From Conus ventricosus (lineage: Eukaryota > Mollusca > Gastropoda > Neogastropoda > Conidae): DNA of 64,000 nt. Where the stretch lies: positions 61,163,793 through 61,227,792 of the forward strand of contig CM031620.1 of assembly GCA_018398815.1 (NCBI GenBank), read 5' to 3'. The notes beneath the pieces are model-generated. The model searched no databases and had not been told where the DNA came from. It saw only the letters and a list, made by a program, of their open reading frames with translations. A program made the position numbers and the translations under genes. Of the stretch, positions 47,000 to 57,548 are shown one piece after another; position 1 is the stretch's first letter; each line of letters opens with the position of its first letter.

Positions 47000-47143
47000 T
47001 AAACCTAACCTGAGCTGAACGACATTAAGGTGCAAACACACCACAAGCCACATTAGGGGACTGATACACGACCACAACAACAATAAATAAATGAATAATT
47101 TTACCACCCTAGATGGGCCAATCGTCATAGGCCTCGTGACATG
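45107..47143 (-). mobile_element. Solo LTR (about 2.0 kb) with 5-bp target duplication
   Basis: The ends are TGTCACGA (45107-45114) and TCGTGACA (47136-47143), a perfect 8-bp inverted repeat with the TG...CA ends of LTRs. TGTAC flanks it on both sides (45102-45106 and 47144-47148), a perfect 5-bp target duplication. Removing the element plus one duplication rejoins the host LINE in frame at KPAWYTKELQ. AATAAA on the minus strand (45227-45232) lies about 120 bp from the 3' end, fitting an R/U5 layout and minus orientation. No gag/pol sequence is present. Internal expansions include four units of about 40 bp (45236-45390) and (GA)n (46950-46996). Confidence 0.85.
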
Positions 47144-47148
47144 TACCA

Positions 47149-48137
47149 TGCCGGTTTAGGATCATGTCGTACTCTAATCGTTTTTAGAGGGGCGGGTTTA
47201 TCATAAATTTCAGTAAATGTTTTGATCCAAAATTCTACTGCAAGATCTGGATTAGTTATGTTGAAAACTGAAGAGAGATTTGAGTTAAGCAAATCATGTA
47301 GAAAGGCTTGGTTGTTAAAGCTTGTAAAGCAACGGTAGGTCATTCTTTTGTGTCCCGTTTTGGGAATTTTTACTCCTTTTTTGGACCATGTGACAAACTG
47401 GATAATGATCACTACAGTTTAGAACAGGGACGCAGATTTCTGTTATGTTAGTTTTATCTGAAACATAAATATGGCCGATAAGTGTCTTGGAGTTTGGTGT
47501 GACTCTCGTTGGAGATTCATGAGCTGATGCAGATTGAATAGACTGAATGCTTGCGTCGATTGGTTTTGTACTTTCAGAAGGTCTATGTTAAAGTCTCCAA
47601 GTAAAATGATTTCCTTGGATTCAAGCGAGACTGCATCCATCATCTTAATTAATTTGTCGACCCAGTTTACTCTTTCGGATGGGTTCCTGTAGCAGAATCC
47701 AACCAAACTAGAAGGGTTTCTTTTCAGCTAACTTCTATCCAAACACATTCCACACCGTTCCTTTCTAGGTGTGGAAGTCGTTTGAAGCTAAGGGTTTCGC
47801 TGATATAGATAAGACCCGTCTCTTTCGCAAGTGAAGGATCTTTTCGGATTGTGTTGTATCCTGGAATGGTTACATCATTGTCGCTAATGTGTGCAGGTAA
47901 TCTGGATTCTGAGAGTCCTAAGATATGAAAAGGTTTACCATGATTCCAAATCAGTGTTGAAATATCTGTCTTGTTAACTGCATGTTGGGATATTAAGGTG
48001 ACAGATTCGGAGTCCTTCTTTTGCATGGCCATGCAGATTGGTTCTTGCTCATTTCTAGTTGTGTACTGATGTGATGATAAAAGATGACGATTTTGCACGT
48101 TAATTGACGTTAAGATTTGTATAATCAAGGAACACAA
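47149..48137 (-). pseudogene. CR1-like LINE endonuclease block
   Basis: An apurinic-type endonuclease that would nick target DNA. The N-terminal part has LGLSESRL (the catalytic Glu motif) and PGYNTIRKDPS. The middle part, frame 47443-47706, has VGFCYRNPSERVNWVD and IILLGDFNIDLL. The Asp-His end motif SDHYPV is at 47396-47413, in a different frame from its neighbours. The following linker reads RVRHDPKPAWY up to the insertion point. Frames change at least twice, so it is inactive. Confidence 0.87.
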
Positions 48138-48200
48138 TAAAAATTACATAAAAGGGAGAGAAAACGGGGCTGGTTTACACACCGTAACAATTTTTTAGTA

Positions 48201-48346
48201 AACCAGAAGCGTATGAGAGCCACAAAAACAAACAACAACCCACCAAAAAAAAAAAAAAAAGAGAATCTTCACAGTATATGCCCTTTGGCTCCTCGGCCAG
48301 ATGATATACAGAGGGAGAGATACGAGGGAGGGAGGGAGGGGAGGGG

Positions 48347-48379
<33 letters not shown>

Positions 48380-48535
48380 TGGGGAGCGAGAGCGAGTGTG
48401 TGTAGAGGAGATGCGATTTATTTTTGTGCAGGTTTCTTTTTTGTTGCGCGCTCTCGTTTCCCCCGCTCCCCTCCTCTCTCTCCTCTCTCTCTCTCTCCTC
48501 TCTCTCCCCCTCCCCTCTCTCCGTCTCTCTCTTCA

Positions 48536-48572
<37 letters not shown>

Positions 48573-48582
48573 GTGTTGTGCT

Positions 48583-48616
<34 letters not shown>

Positions 48617-48976
48617 TTTTACGATGATGATTTTTTGCTGTTTTAACCTCGTCTTCTCTCTCCGTTACTTTTGTTTTTTTGTTGTCGTTTTTGATTTTTG
48701 TCCTTTTCTCTTTCCCCATCTTGGCTGTCTCTCTTGCCGTCCGTACTTCTCCGTTTACTTTTGCTCATTTCGCTTTCAAGTGTGTTTTCTTTGGCTTTTG
48801 TTTTTGGTTGTTTTCCTTTGTTTATTTTTGTGTCTCTCCCACACACACACTTTGTTGGCATGCTTTTTCTTGGGTTTTTTTTTTTTTTTTTTTTGCATTT
48901 CCATCCTCTCTCTCTCTCTCTTCTCTCCTCTCTCTCTCTGCTCTCTCTCTCTCGCACGCACGCACGCACGCACGCA

Positions 48977-49039
<63 letters not shown>

Positions 49040-49390
49040 CGAAGAAACGTATTTCTTCGTTTTCATTATTTATTATTCAAGTTTCTTTGTTTTGTTATGA
49101 TGGCTTGATGTAAAAAAAAGCAGTTTCTCTGCTTACTCAGTGTTCCAACTGGAAATAAAATTTTGACTTGACTCTCTCTCTCCCCTCTCACTTTCTGTCA
49201 CACTTATTTTACGGGAGAAAAATGTCAGCATGCGGGCTGGTTATTATTTGTATTGATTTTGTTTAGCTTTGCTTTATTCATTATCACGTAATTTCTTAGG
49301 GTTTTTTTAAAATTCATCCCCCGTTAATATGGAGCTATGGCCTTTATTGAATAAAATTCCGTTTCCGTCCTTTCCCTCCCCTGTTTCCTT
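48201..49390. other. Microsatellite-rich stretch
   Basis: (GA)n at 48346-48380, (CT)n at 48470-48572, (GT)n at 48583-48612, (CT)n at 48905-48953, (ACGC)n/(CA)n at 48956-49037, with T-rich sequence between. AATAAAATTTTGACTTGACTC at 49153-49173, followed by CT repeats, resembles LINE tails. No gene recognised. Confidence 0.75.
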
Positions 49391-49394
49391 CCTC

Positions 49395-49428
<34 letters not shown>

Positions 49429-49611
49429 CCCTCTCTCTCTCTGTATGCTGTCTCTATTCTCTCACTCTCTATTTGTCTCTCTCTGTCCGTTTGTCTCATT
49501 CTCTCTCTTCTTTTCTCACTCTTTGTCCTCTCTCTCTCTTCTTTTCTCACTCTTTGTCCTCTCTCTCTCTCTGTCCTCTCTCCCCCTCCCTCCCTCTCTG
49601 TCCCCTCTCTG

Positions 49612-49670
<59 letters not shown>

Positions 49671-49759
49671 TGTCTCTCTCTTCCCCTCCTTCTCTCTCTC
49701 TCTCTCTCTCTTCTACTCTCTCTCTCTCTCACTCTGTGTGTGTGTGTTCCTCCTCCTCT

Positions 49760-49790
<31 letters not shown>

Positions 49791-49850
49791 CTCTCCCTCT
49801 CTCTCTCTCTCTCCTCTCCTCTCTCGTCTCTCTCTCTCTCCTCGGTCCAG
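49391..49850. repeat. (CT)n/(GTCT)n microsatellite block
   Basis: 460 bp of CT repeats with GTCT runs (49396-49425 and 49640-49672) and a small direct duplication of CTCTTCTTTTCTCACTCTTT near 49505-49560. Confidence 0.95.
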
Positions 49851-50230
49851 CGCACAACCGGATGTCTTTCACCACCGATGCCACCACACTGTGGAGATGA
49901 ATGACGCGAAAATGGACCAGCGCCATCCGGGGCCCGGAGTGCTCTCCCTGTGTCGCTCGGTGGCCGCCAGGTGGCGCGATCAGTCCGCCTCTCGTGGGTT
50001 ACCACACCGGCAGCAAAGGTCACAAGTGTCACACCTTGATTGCTGGTCTTGTTTTAGGGGCAGCCAGGACCGTCTACTGACCACACGGAAAGAATTGAGG
50101 AGGGGGGAGGGCGTAGAGGTCACAAGATGAGAGAGAAACTCGGCAAAGACCGTGGGTGGAGGAGGGAGGAGGGGCGTGTTCAATATGTAATAAATCGCTG
50201 GTGGCCCTCATGGAAGTCGGCTTTCGCGAA
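49851..50230 (+). repeat. CT-flanked dispersed repeat, copy A
   Basis: Shares with copies C and D the words GTGGCCGCCAGGTGGCGCGA, CTCGTGGGTTACC, AATAAATCGCT and GGCCCT..TGGA. It is flanked on both sides by CT microsatellites. No coding potential seen. It contains a CTCF-like core. Confidence 0.75.
49964..49977 (+). promoter_or_regulatory. CTCF-like core motif 1
   Basis: CCGCCAGGTGGCGC matches the general animal CTCF core pattern (CC-x-S-Y-A-G-R-K-G-G-C-R-S) at every position. Binding is not shown; the match alone is weak proof. Confidence 0.35.
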
Positions 50231-50254
50231 AGGGCCACCTGTTTCCCTGTTCAT

Positions 50255-50327
50255 TTCTCTCCCTTTCTCGCTGTCTCTCTGTGTGTGTCTGTCTCTGTCG
50301 CTCTCTGTCTATCTCTCTCTGTCTGTT

Positions 50328-50365
<38 letters not shown>

Positions 50366-50466
50366 GCTCTCTCTCTCCTCTCTCTCTCACTCTCTCCTCT
50401 CTCTCTCTCTCCCTCTCCTCTCTCTCTCTCACACGCACACGCACACGCACACACACACACATACAT
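50255..50466. repeat. (CT)n then (CA)n microsatellite
   Basis: CT repeats with CTGT interruptions, ending in ACACGCACACGCACACAC. Confidence 0.94.
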
Positions 50467-50830
50467 ACTCGCGAGCCGGGTGATACAAGAGTTCACTGCG
50501 ATCGAGACATTGCATTATAACAGAACGCGAGAGGGTTCAGCTCAAAGGAAATTAGCTTGATCGATACAAGAAGGAAATTTGTATTCGATCATCATTCATT
50601 CGTTGAAGAACTATCAAATAATAAATGAACAAAAGATAAACAATAAACAAATAATTCAGCTCACCACTGATTAAGTCTAAATATTTGTAAGCGTTTGTTT
50701 TAATTTTGCTAGCGAAGTAATATTTCCTAATAAAAAAAAAAGAAAGAAATGAGGGTTACGTAAAGTAAATTTAGCAAATAACGTAAATATAACTTGAGCA
50801 TAACGAATATAGTTCTATGAAGAAAAGAAG
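50467..50830. other. Unassigned AT-rich sequence
   Basis: AT-rich without recognised genes. It separates two microsatellite blocks. Confidence 0.5.
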
Positions 50831-50876
50831 AGAGGGGGGGGGGGTAGTAGGGGGTGGGGGAGGAGAGGGGTGAGAA

Positions 50877-50914
<38 letters not shown>

Positions 50915-50924
50915 GAGAGGGGAG

Positions 50925-50968
<44 letters not shown>

Positions 50969-51008
50969 AGAGAAATTGCAGTTAAGAGAGAGAGAGAGAG
51001 AGAGAGAA
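50831..51008. repeat. Poly(G) and (GA)n tract
   Basis: G-rich lead, about 34 consecutive G (50880-50913), then GA repeats twice around a duplicated ATTGCAGTTAA. Confidence 0.93.
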
Positions 51009-51024
51009 TTGCAGTTAACTCTCC

Positions 51025-51350
51025 TTCGTCCATGTGTGTCCCCCAGGGGCGATCCAGTCGTGTCTTTCATTGGCTACATACAATACAGCAGCAGAGATCG
51101 CACGAATCATCATACGACGGGAGGTGTGTGTGTGTGTGGTGTTTTTGCGGGGGTGGGGTGGGGTGTCGAATGTGACGGCGAAGAGGGTGCCCATGGGAGG
51201 CTAAATGACGTCACACCAGCTGTGGGAATGCCCGACACACACGCACACGTCATGGAGGGTGGAATGGCGACGTGTGACGGATGGAGCACGGGCCCTTGTG
51301 GAGAAGCAACATGCGCGGGATGACTCGTTGATGTCACTCCATCCTCCCCT
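51025..51350 (+). repeat. CT-flanked dispersed repeat, copy B (diverged)
   Basis: Shares GGGCCCTTGTGGAGAAGCAACATGC-like and GATGTCACTCCATCCTCCC-like words with copy C, in the same relative order. The left part with the CTCF-like core is missing or diverged. Confidence 0.55.
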
Positions 51351-51414
51351 TTCTCCCCCCCCCCCCCCCCCACCTTATCCCCTGTCTCCTATCTTCCACT
51401 TCTCTGTCTCTGGG

Positions 51415-51544
51415 GAAACGTGTCTTTAAAGGGATGTCTCTGGTAAAACGTGTCTTTAAAGGATGTCTCTGTGAACGTGTCCTTTAAAGAGTCTCTGGTG
51501 AACGTGTCTTTAAAGGATGTCTCGGTGAACGTGCCTTAAAGGAA
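51415..51544. repeat. Minisatellite, unit about 31 bp
   Basis: About four to five units with GTGTCTTTAAAGGATGTCTC and GGTGAAC words. It leads directly into the next array. Confidence 0.85.
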
Positions 51545-52378
51545 AGTGCAGTCCTAAAAAAATCCAGCACTATAGAGAACGTGCAGTCTGAACCAGCACC
51601 ATTAGAGAACGTGCAGTCTGAACCAGCGCCATAGAGAACGTGCAGTCTGAACCAGCGCCATAGAGAACGTGCAGTCTGAACCAGCGCCATAGAGAACGTG
51701 CAGTCTGAACCAGCGCCATAGAGAACGTGCAGTCTGAACCAGCGCCATAGAGAACGTGCAGTCTGAACCAGCGCCATAGAGAACGTGCAGTCTCAACCAG
51801 CGCCATAGAGAACGTGCAGTCTCAACCAGCCCATGGAGAACGTGCAGTCTCAACCAGCGCCATAGAGAACGTGCAGTCTCAACCAGCCCATAGAGAACGT
51901 GCAGTCTGAACCAGCCCATAGAGAACGTGCAGTCTGAACCAGCACCATAGAGAACCGTGCAGTCTGAACCAGCACCATAGAGAACGTGCAGTCTGAACCA
52001 GCACCATAGAGAAGTGCAGTCTGAACCAGCCCATAGAGAACGTGCAGTCTGAACCAGCACCATAGAGAACGTGCAGTCTGAACCAGCACCATAGAGAACG
52101 TGCAGTCTGAACCAGCACCATAGAGAACCTGCAGTCTGAACCAGCGCCATAGAGAACCTGTAGTCTGAACCAGCAAGACAACCTGCAGTCTGAACCACAG
52201 CAGAGACAACCTGCAGTCTGAACCAGCGCATCAGAGACAACCTGCAGTCTGAACCAGCGCCATCAGAGACAACCTGCAGTCTGAACCAGCGCCATCAGAG
52301 ACAACCTGCAGTCTGAACCAGCGCCATCAGAGACAACCTGCAGTCTGAACCAGCGCCATCAGAGACGACCTGCAGTCC
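51545..52378. repeat. Minisatellite, unit 29 bp changing to 32 bp
   Basis: About 28 units. The left units carry CAGCGCCATAGAGAACGTGC; the right ones carry CATCAGAGACAACCTGCAGT. Intermediate units near 52120-52200 mix the two types. The minus-strand frames of 97-212 codons are repeat artefacts. Confidence 0.95.
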
Positions 52379-52583
52379 ACTCCACTGTGTCCATCTGTGG
52401 CCGCCAGGTGGCGCGACCAGCCCGCTTCTCCTCCTTGGCAGCACCATAGCAGGAGAGGTCAACAGGCATCATGCCTTAATTGCCCGCCTTGCGTGGTGTT
52501 GGGTGGGGTGGGTCCCGTGTCTGTGACCCTCCAGAATTCTTCACCGATGGGTTCATCCAAAATGCAAAGATGGAGAGTACGTC

Positions 52584-52617
<34 letters not shown>

Positions 52618-52725
52618 CTCGGGGTGGATCATGGAGTGCCGCCCTTGTGGAAAGTCAGCATGCACGGAAAGACCTGTGATGTCATACCCCACCATCCTCG
52701 TCCCCTCCCCCCCCCCCCCCGCCTC
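52379..52725 (+). repeat. CT-flanked dispersed repeat, copy C
   Basis: Same family as copy A: GTGGCCGCCAGGTGGCGCGA, AGCAGGAGAGGTCA, CATGCCTTAATTGC, GTGCCGCCCTTGTGGA and GCATGCACGG. It has an inserted A run (52588-52614) and ends at a C run leading to CT repeats. Confidence 0.75.
52401..52414 (+). promoter_or_regulatory. CTCF-like core motif 2
   Basis: CCGCCAGGTGGCGC, identical to motif 1 and in the same orientation within the matching place of repeat copy C. Function is unproven. Confidence 0.35.
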
Positions 52726-52754
52726 TCTCTTCATCTCCTTCCATCTCTCCCTCC

Positions 52755-52783
52755 CTCCCTCCTCTCTCTCTCTCCTCTCTCCC

Positions 52784-52842
<59 letters not shown>
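52755..52842. repeat. (CT)n microsatellite
   Basis: CT repeats with GTCT interruptions, ending at repeat copy D. Confidence 0.95.
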
Positions 52843-52843
<1 letters not shown>

Positions 52844-53120
52844 GTTGCGACCCGTTTGCCGCTCGTGGGTTACCTTCCAGCCGGCGGGTCACAGGAATCC
52901 TACATTAATTACTCCCCTTGCCCTGTGCCCGGGTCAGCGGCTGTGACCATGGACACAATGGCCAGTGGGGGTGAGGGGGGGGGGGGGGGACCGCTGGTCG
53001 CCGAGAACTGGGTAAACATGGTGGAGTGCCGGGAGTGATAAATCGCTCGCGGCCCTTGTGGAGAGCCGACATGCACGGCAAGAGCTGCAATATCACCAGG
53101 GGAGGCTGGGCAAAAGACCC
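52843..53120 (+). repeat. CT-flanked dispersed repeat, copy D
   Basis: Shares GCTCGTGGGTTACC, AGCGGCTGTGACC, GGTGGAGTGCCGGGAGTGAT, AATCGCTCGCGGCCCTTGTG and GACATGCACGGCAAGA with copies A and C. The CTCF-like site is degraded here (GGTTGCGAC). Confidence 0.72.
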
Positions 53121-53407
53121 CGACCCCCCCCCCCCCCCCTAATCCCCCTTCTCCTTCTCTGCCCTTCTTCTTCCGCCTCACTCGGTCGGCCTTCCTCTCC
53201 CTCCCTCCCTCTCTGTTTCTGTCTCTCCTCTCTCTCTCTCTCTCTCCTCTCTCCTCCTCCTCTTCTCTTCTCTTCTCTCTCTCTCTCTGTGCGTGTGTGT
53301 TGCGTAAGAGAAAGAGAGAGTGTGTGTGTGTGAGAGAGAGAGATGATGATGATGATGATGAATTTATTTCCAAGGTAACAGATAAGCAAACACATGCTAT
53401 GTGTTTG

Positions 53408-53466
<59 letters not shown>

Positions 53467-53490
53467 GTGTGTGTGTGTGTGTGTGTGTTA
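53121..53490. repeat. Poly(C), CT, GATGAT and GA microsatellites
   Basis: C run at 53126-53140, CT at 53206-53290, GT/GA at 53295-53345, GATGAT at 53344-53360 and (GA)n at 53411-53463, then GT. Confidence 0.93.
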
Positions 53491-54597
53491 GGTTTAGACG
53501 GAGCACTTGGTAAGAAAATAAACTGACATGTCGCTTGTATCATCCGGCTGGGGAAGACGAAATGCATTTTTATTTTGCCGCCCTGCAGTCCAGTGATCTG
53601 AGAATAAAGTTTATCAAGTCAAAAGTATTATTTGGATCCTTGTAGTTTTGGAGTCTACTCACTGTGAGCAACAAGAAATGAGAATGCCCTCTTCAATCTT
53701 GCTATGTGTACGTTATGAAGCACCAAAGCAGCTACGAACTGTGTGATCATTGTAGTGGGCCTGGTGTGTGTATGTATGTGTATCTGCCTTCTCTTTTCAT
53801 TTTTTTTTTCAGTGAGAAACCTTAATTGGTATATTATGGGTGTCGCTCCTGAAGTATGGGTTCTGGGCTTCATCTGAATGAACTATTCGTATTCACTCGG
53901 ATGTGTCGCACGTGGGCTGTTACCACCATGATTGGCATAAATCGGCTGTACCAATAGAATCGGTGTAATGAAACGTTCCAATACAAACGGCACAAATCTG
54001 ATCTACCAATACGCTGGAGGAGCATCGAACATACCTTCAAATGGTGACGTAATGTCAATCTGGCATGTCACTTTACTGATCCACAGACAAGGTTTAACTA
54101 GCTGTTCCGATAAATTGTTTGCAACAGTACAAGAACATTTGACAAATGGCAGTCACATTGGCCAAGTGACGAACAGTGTCTCATTCTTTGGATTGAATCT
54201 GCAGCTTTGGGGTAACGTGGGAAAGACTGAGATCGATAGAAACGAACACCTCAAGCAGTTCTTCGACCTGGTGTGTCTGGCCAACGATGTCGCAGTTGAT
54301 GATGACTGTGGCGACAACGATGTCGCAGTTGATGATGACTACGACGACCGTGGCGCGGTTATGGGAGTGTTGGCACTGGGTAAGTTTCAAGAACGGAAGG
54401 ACTGACCAAAGCCATCCTGCAGGACGCCTTGTGGCTGCAGGACAAGAAGTGCCAGACAGAAGAGGAACCGGCAGGATCACGTCAGGGAGTTGACGGCCCT
54501 GTCCTTCACCGGCTGTTCAAGGACCACAGAGACCCGCCAGGAGTGGAAGGGTATCACCGGTGGTGCCTCAACGACCTTGAACATGACCTTGAATTTT
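53491..54597. other. Unassigned sequence
   Basis: AATAAAGTTTATCAAGTC near 53603-53621 resembles a LINE tail. GATGTCGCAGTTGATGATGA is duplicated near 54286 and 54319. A frame at 53968-54405 has no recognised domain. I cannot call a gene. Confidence 0.45.
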
Positions 54598-55121
54598 TTC
54601 TACTTATTATGAATACTGATATAGCGCCTGTCCTCGGCTAGAAACCAAGCTCTAAGCGCTTTACAATCCACACTCCGTTTACACAGCGGGCTTCCTACCT
54701 GGGCAGTGCCGACTGAAGAGCTGCCAGCTGGCGCTTCATTCATTCGTTTCCGGTGTCATCCAGTCAGTGTCGTTCAATATCGTTCGCTCAGTTTTCCTTA
54801 CTTCCTTTATTCTTTCCATTTCTCACGCAGGGTGCATGCAATGTGTGTAACGTGTCATCCATACCAACGGCCAAACTGGCCTTCTCTTCCGAAAGTTGGT
54901 GAAGGGATTTTACATGTGGGCAAGATGTTATGCGTGCGTTCACACACGGAACCTCCGTTGATAGTCTCATTCGATAGGCTGTATGGGAAATGGAGTCAAC
55001 CAATGTTAACTCCGAGGGTAAAATCCCCCTGTGCCAAAACGGCCCGGCGGAGATTCGAGCCCGCAACCCAGGGATCACCAAGATTACGAGTCTGGCGCTC
55101 TACCACTGGGTTATTCCGGCC

Positions 55122-55191
<70 letters not shown>

Positions 55192-55258
55192 GAGGATTCA
55201 GATTACGATATAAGATTACGAGTCCGGCACTCTACCACTGAGCCATTCCGGCCCCCCA
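54598..55258 (-). mobile_element. tRNA-derived SINE, copy 2, with a second head across (GA)n
   Basis: Minus-strand copy of the approx. 490-bp family. The tail has CTAAGCGCTTTACA, the body GTAACGTGTCATCC and GCCAAACTGGCCTTCTC, and the head near 55040-55120 has the B-box complement GATTCGAGCCC and the A-box complement GCGCTCTACCACTGGG. A (GA)n tract (55123-55192) follows, then a second partial head: TTACGAGTCCGGCACTCTAC and CACTGAGCCATTCCGGCC up to about 55258. So one body carries two tRNA-like starts, by duplication or by insertion next to an older copy. Confidence 0.85.
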
Positions 55259-55489
55259 ATTCAACCGTTTCATCCCTTTCGAGTATGAAAGATGCCAGGC
55301 TGAAAGCACACGAGCATATCCCTGATTTGTTAGATGTACACACACATATGTACAGCCAATAGAGGCCATTCTTTCAGAATACAAAATAGAAAAAGAAATC
55401 TTTCAAAATTTTCGGAAATTTTTGCCAAGGTTCAACGCTATTTCCATTCCTTCCTGATGTTTTGCAAGAAGCGATGCATTGATCTCTTC
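55259..55489. other. Unassigned sequence
   Basis: Short spacer; nothing recognised. Confidence 0.5.
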
Positions 55490-55865
55490 TTGCACCGGTA
55501 ATAGGCAGGTGCATCTGTCAGTCCTGAAGTGATAACCGGTAATAGGCTGCATCTGTCAGTCCTGAAGTGATAACCGGTAATAGGCAGGTGCATCCGTCAG
55601 TCCTGAAGTGATAACCGGTAATAGGCAGGTGCATCTGTCAGTCCTGAAGTGATAACCGGTAATAGGCAGGTGCATCCGTCAGTCCTGAAATGATAACCGG
55701 TAATAGGCAGGTGCATCTGTCAGTCCTGAAGTGATAACCGGTAATAGGCAGGTACATCTGTCAGTCCTGAAGTGATAACCGGTAATAGGCAGGTGCATCT
55801 GTCAATCCTGAAGTGATAACCGGTAATAGGCAGGTGCATCTGTCAATCCTGAAGTGATAACCGTC
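55490..55865. repeat. Minisatellite, unit 41 bp
   Basis: About nine highly similar units with ACCGGTAATAGGCAGGTGCA and TCTGTCAGTCCTGAAGTGAT. One unit lacks four to five bases. Differences are mainly single transitions (CATCTG/CATCCG, CAGTCC/CAATCC). Confidence 0.96.
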
Positions 55866-56059
55866 AAAGGCAACATCTTTTCACTTGGCAGTCCCCACGC
55901 GGGAGCCATCCCTGGTTTTTCAGGAATAGATTTTTCTTCCTTCTTTCTGTTGCGTGACATCTAAAATTGGTCCATTTGATTTTACAGATAGGTAGAAAGA
56001 GAAGAGAGATTAGGTAGAAAGAGCATGACATAATAGGTTTAAAAAAAAAAATGGTTTGG
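55866..56059. other. Unassigned spacer
   Basis: Nothing recognised. Confidence 0.5.
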
Positions 56060-57209
56060 AATGTAAAACAGGACTAGGCAAGACGAGAAGGCATGCACTG
56101 CGGGGGGGGTGGGGGGGGGGAGAAGACACCACAAGACAGGCGAAGAGAAACGCAAGGCAGGGCAAACAAAGAGGCGGCGCAGAAAAAGAAAATAAAAAGC
56201 TGGAAAAGGCAAAAGCAGGGCAAGACGGGGCAAGGAAAAGGCAAGGAGGTTTACAAAAAGGCAAGACAGAGGGGAAAGGCAAGGCAAGGCAGTTGCCGAA
56301 AATAGGCAAGGCAGTGGAAGAAAAGGCAAGGTTGTGCAGGAAAAAAAGTAAGGCAAGGCACACACAAAAAAGAAAAAGAACAAGGTGAACAAGACAGTGG
56401 AAGGTAAGGCAAGAAAAAGGCAATGCAGTGCAGAAAAAAGGCAAGGCAAGGCAAAGAAAAAAAAGAACAAGGTGAACAAGACGGTGGAAAGTAAGGCAAA
56501 AAGGGCAAGGCAGTGCAGAAGCAAGGCAAGGCAAAAAAAAAAAAAACAAGGTGAACAAGACGGTGGAAAGTAAGGCAAAAGGGCAAGGCAGTGCAGAAGG
56601 AAGGCAAGGCAAAAAGAAAAAAAAAGAACAAGGTGAACAAGACAGTGGAAAGTAAGGCAAGAAAAGGGCAAGGCAGTGCAGAAGCAAGGCAAGGCCAAAA
56701 AAAAAAAAGAAAAAAAAACAAGGTGAACAAGACAGTGGAAAGTAAGGCAAAAGGGCAAGGCAGTGCAGAAAAAAGGCAAGGCAAGGCAAAAAGAAAAAAG
56801 AAAAAGAACAAGGTGACAAGACGTGAAGGAAGGGAAAAAGGCAAGGCAGTGCAGAAAAAGAGGCAAGGCAAAAAAAAAGGAAAAAGAACAAGGTGAACAG
56901 ACAGTGGAAAGTGAGGCAAGAAAGGCAATGCAGTGCAGAGCAAAGGCAAGGCAAAAAGAAAAAAGAGCAAGGTGAACAAGACAGTGGAAAGTAAGGCGAG
57001 AAAAAGGCAAGGCAGTGCAGAAAAAAGGCAAGGCAAGGCAAAAAGAAAAAAAGAAAGAAGGTGAACAAGGTAAGGCAAGAAAAGGGCAAGGCAGTGCAGA
57101 AATAAAAGGCAAGGCAAGGCAAAAAAAAAAAGAAAAAGAACAATGCGAACAAGACGGTGGAAGGCAAGGCGAGAAAAGTGCAAGGGAAAAAAAACCTGGG
57201 TGAACGAGA

Positions 57210-57245
<36 letters not shown>

Positions 57246-57290
57246 AGCAGTGCAGTCAAAAAGGTAAGACATGGCAAGGCAAGGCAAGAT
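56060..57290. repeat. T-depleted tandem array, unit about 80-90 bp, plus poly(G)
   Basis: About ten units each with ACAAGGTGAACAAGAC, AGTGGAAAGTAAGGC, GGGCAAGGCAGTGCAG and GGCAAGGCAAGGCAAAAAG. The plus strand is very poor in T, so the minus strand is poor in A and rarely forms stop codons. That explains the 482- and 513-codon minus frames, which are not genes. A G run of about 33 sits at 57211-57243. Confidence 0.92.
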
Positions 57291-57424
57291 CTCGTTATCT
57301 CCACTGACGTGCCACCCCGAATCCCGTCGGCGAATGCCGACAACATATGGGACATTCTGCACAACGAACACACGCGAACACACGCGAGCGCCCGCGCGCG
57401 GCGCACGCACCACACACACAACCA

Positions 57425-57463
<39 letters not shown>

Positions 57464-57515
57464 TAATAGAGTTTCTTGAACTTTACATGCGTGTGTCGTG
57501 CGTGCGTGGAGAGGA

Positions 57516-57548
<33 letters not shown>

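Larger units (their letters stand above)
41561..48200 (-). mobile_element. CR1-like LINE interrupted by two insertions
   Basis: Three coding blocks read on the minus strand in the order endonuclease (47149-48137), RT (43662-45106) and RT thumb/C-terminus (41600-42067). No RNase H follows, and the endonuclease plus RT motifs fit the CR1/L2/jockey-type group. The blocks are separated by insertions at 45107-47143 and about 42068-43661. Without the insertions the element would be about 3 kb of preserved sequence. The 3' end merges with a (CA)n region. Exact ends are uncertain. Confidence 0.85.

Noticed and set aside
53968..54405. 145-codon plus-strand frame as an exon
   Set aside because: No recognisable domain; it contains a small DNA duplication that produces repeated Asp residues.
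55490..55865. Regular 41-bp repeats as a CRISPR array
   Set aside because: Copies are head to tail with no variable spacers.
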